A DNA stretch of 64,000 nucleotides from Okeania sp034190295. Its GTDB lineage: Bacteria > Cyanobacteriota > Cyanobacteriia > Cyanobacteriales > Microcoleaceae. The notes under the pieces were generated by a model. The model saw nothing but the letters and a program-made list of their open reading frames with translations. It was not told the origin of the DNA and did no database searches. Below, piece by piece: positions 62,536-64,000 of the stretch (within the stretch, counting starts at the first letter, position 1; every line of letters starts with the position of its first letter). The stretch is taken from positions 1 through 64,000 of the forward strand of contig JAXHSW010000013.1 of the NCBI GenBank assembly GCA_034190295.1. The letters run 5' to 3'. A program made the translations under genes and the position numbers.

Positions 62536-63423
62536 TTAGGAACGTTCCTGCAACCAACTCAACAAATCTTCCAAATTATTAAAGTCTAAAAAATCTTCCC
62601 CTAAATTCTCCAAATCTTCAACAGATAAATCTTCAACTTGACTAATTATTGCCTCTGGAATTTCTCCAAAACGCTTTTTAAGTTGACGCATTATTAACCG
62701 CAATTCGCCTTGTTGTTCTGCATAAGTTATCCGTCCTCTTTCATCTTGCATTGCTATTCCTCGACGCTCAACTATGTCTAACTCTTCCGCTGTCATGTTA
62801 ATTTTATTAGCAATATTTAAAGCCTTTTCTATTTCCGAAACTTCTCCTAAATTCTCCGGTATCTCATCTAAACGGCTAGCACTTTTCAGAAAATAAATCC
62901 ACTTATCACTTAAACTATGTAACTCAGACAAATTTTTCTTAAACTTGGGCAATTCTACAAAAAATAGTTGTAACTCTTTTTCCAGAAATTTAAAGTTTTT
63001 AGTCTCTTGTTGAAATACAAACTTATTAATTACATCCTCATTATTGTCAAACAAAATAAAATCCGTAATTGTTACCGCTATAGCTGGATTAAGTAAGAGA
63101 TAATCTTCTCCTGTTTCTAATTGATTTGCATAAGCTTTAGCTAGGTTATAAGCTACTCGTTTATTAAAGCCAGCCATTCTAGCAACCTGCATTTCAATCA
63201 CTACAATAGAACCATCTACTAAAACAGCTTTGACATCTAAATATGTATCTTTTAATGAGATTATTTGACCAGGATTAAAAGGATTAACAATTGTCAAAGA
63301 CTGAATAATTTTTTTCCCCCCATAAATTATGGCATTGAGAAAGCTAATTAAGATATCTTGACTTTGTTTGGAACCGAAGATTTTTTTAAAAGCATAATCT
63401 ATCTTGGGACTAACAAATTTCAT
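62536..63423 (-). CDS. Rpn/PD-(D/E)XK nuclease family (putative transposase-type) protein
   Basis: About 295 residues from ATG 63423 (MKFVSPKIDYAFKKIFGSK, the usual start; an upstream frame adds nine residues). It matches the Rpn family (PDDEXK_2, formerly 'transposase' PF12784-like), recombination-promoting DNA nucleases that are common and variable in cyanobacteria. Motifs: DYAFKKIFG, YLDVKAVLVDGSIVVIEMQV (D-x(n)-ExQ, the family's variant of ExK), NKRVAYNLAKAYANQL, and a C-terminal helical part with ERRGIAMQDERGRITYAEQQGELRLI. The catalytic Asp and Glu-x-Gln are present. The gene is a likely selfish or accessory element; no target repeats are visible around it. Confidence 0.85.
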   Translation of the reverse strand: MKFVSPKIDYAFKKIFGSKQSQDILISFLNAIIYGGKKIIQSLTIVNPFNPGQIISLKDTYLDVKAVLVDGSIVVIEMQVARMAGFNKRVAYNLAKAYANQLETGEDYLLLNPAIAVTITDFILFDNNEDVINKFVFQQETKNFKFLEKELQLFFVELPKFKKNLSELHSLSDKWIYFLKSASRLDEIPENLGEVSEIEKALNIANKINMTAEELDIVERRGIAMQDERGRITYAEQQGELRLIMRQLKKRFGEIPEAIISQVEDLSVEDLENLGEDFLDFNNLEDLLSWLQERS

Positions 63424-64000
63424 AGTATTTTTTCTCCTATTAATTAACATTATAAAATAGTGATGTAAATATACTGAGGTCTGACATAAAAAGCCGACAC
63501 CACTGCAGCTTTCATCTGATATTTTCGATGTAGTTCTGGGAATTTTGTTAACATTGAATGTGGATTGCGAGTAATATATTCATAGTGAGTTTTTTCTAAT
63601 CTTATCTGCTAGTTGAGTTGAATAATTATTCAATCAAGACTCTCAAGTTATTACTCGATCTACTTTATAACCTGCTTGTCACCCCGTGAGCTATGAGCTT
63701 TGAAGAAGGAGTCAGTCCTCAGTCCTCAGTCCTCAGTCCTCAGTCCTCAGTCCTCAGTCCTCAGTCCTCAGTCCTCAGGAGAGAAAATTGCTTATGGATA
63801 GTCGAGTCACAAGCCGCTCCGCGTCTACTAACCCCAAACAATTTTGAGCACCGCGGGTGACGGTGGGGTATTAAATCCATAAGGGAAATGATAAGATATA
63901 TAGAACCCCCGATCGTATCTTCATAAATATGCGCGTTAGCTAGGAGACAGGAGACAGGAGCTAACCCACCCCTAACCCCTCCCAGGAGGGGAAGAGGGAA
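63424..64000. other. gene-less right edge
   Basis: Contains the CAGTCCT array (63712-63778), the CCCCAAACAATTTT/GTGGGGTATTAAA motif (63830-63875, shared with 21680-21735), AGGAGACAG units (63944-63960) and, at 63961-63991, the reversed G-rich module of element J, cut by the window end. Confidence 0.55.
63712..63778 (+). repeat. CAGTCCT heptamer array, about nine units
   Basis: Nine perfect head-to-tail CAGTCCT units (63717 onward) between plain spacers. It has no spacers of its own, so it is not a CRISPR array. Confidence 0.92.

Noticed and set aside
62536..63423. Active transposase with its own ends
   Set aside because: It matches the Rpn nuclease family, and no inverted repeats or target duplications flank it.
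63712..63778. Possible CRISPR or iteron array of CAGTCCT
   Set aside because: Pure 7-bp tandem without spacers; one of many heptamer arrays in this window.
1..64000. tRNA, rRNA, tmRNA or an antiviral defence system
   Set aside because: I looked for T-loop GGTTCGAATCC-like motifs, rRNA-like GC-rich blocks and defence gene clusters and saw none.

Overview
The window looks like a chromosomal segment of a filamentous, non-heterocystous marine cyanobacterium of the Trichodesmium/Okeania/Moorena type. This is inferred from gene content and sequence style only; no marker gene proves the genus. It carries chlorophyll cyclase acsF, an NdhD plus CO2-hydration protein pair, the order DUF502-nusB-ftsY-GAF/PP2C phosphatase-argH, many HIP1 palindromes (GCGATCGC), a low GC content and very low coding density. 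The genes I accept add up to roughly 36 kb of 64 kb, about 56 %. Two 100-base N runs show this is a draft scaffold.

Layout. 0-8.6 kb: a DUF3038/DUF4335 pair, acsF, a TM2 protein, rpmF and queA facing each other, and a small unknown gene. 8.6-13.6 kb: a gene-poor zone with a candidate small RNA, decayed IS200/IS605 (TnpB) ends, a YraN nuclease-fold protein and a pentapeptide-repeat protein. 13.6-20.2 kb: the dnaG locus. The primase gene is cut inside its zinc finger by a 1.5-kb group II intron whose encoded protein has lost nearly all of its reverse transcriptase. Its 3' end is duplicated next door, and a six-unit ~307-bp tandem array lies upstream. 20.8-31.2 kb: DUF502, nusB, ftsY, RsbU-like phosphatase, a broken small membrane ORF and argH. 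31.5-45.6 kb: a small basic protein, bioF, an alpha/beta hydrolase lacking its catalytic His, a Nudix protein, ndhD, a CO2 hydration protein (CupB-like), a two-GAF cyanobacteriochrome-like GGDEF protein and an archaeal-type phosphoglycerate mutase. 46-64 kb: a lipoprotein, DUF389, an AMIN/amidase_3 cell-wall amidase, murQ, DUF3110, a 2395-residue TamB homologue and an Rpn-type PD-(D/E)XK protein.

Functional themes: photosynthesis and inorganic carbon uptake (acsF, ndhD, cup), translation and protein export (rpmF, queA, nusB, ftsY), cell-wall remodelling and recycling (amidase, murQ), outer-membrane biogenesis (tamB) and light/second-messenger signalling.

The most unusual content lies between the genes. 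At least seven families of short palindromic, non-coding elements (called A-F and J here) fill the spacers and are inserted into one another. Heptamer-type tandem repeats and very small dispersed repeats accompany them. Some of these repeats have entered coding sequence in frame: about 100 residues of TamB are repeat-derived, and a 27-bp palindrome encoding RRGEWHSPL sits in TamB twice. I saw no tRNA, rRNA, CRISPR array, intact transposase or antiviral system in this window.
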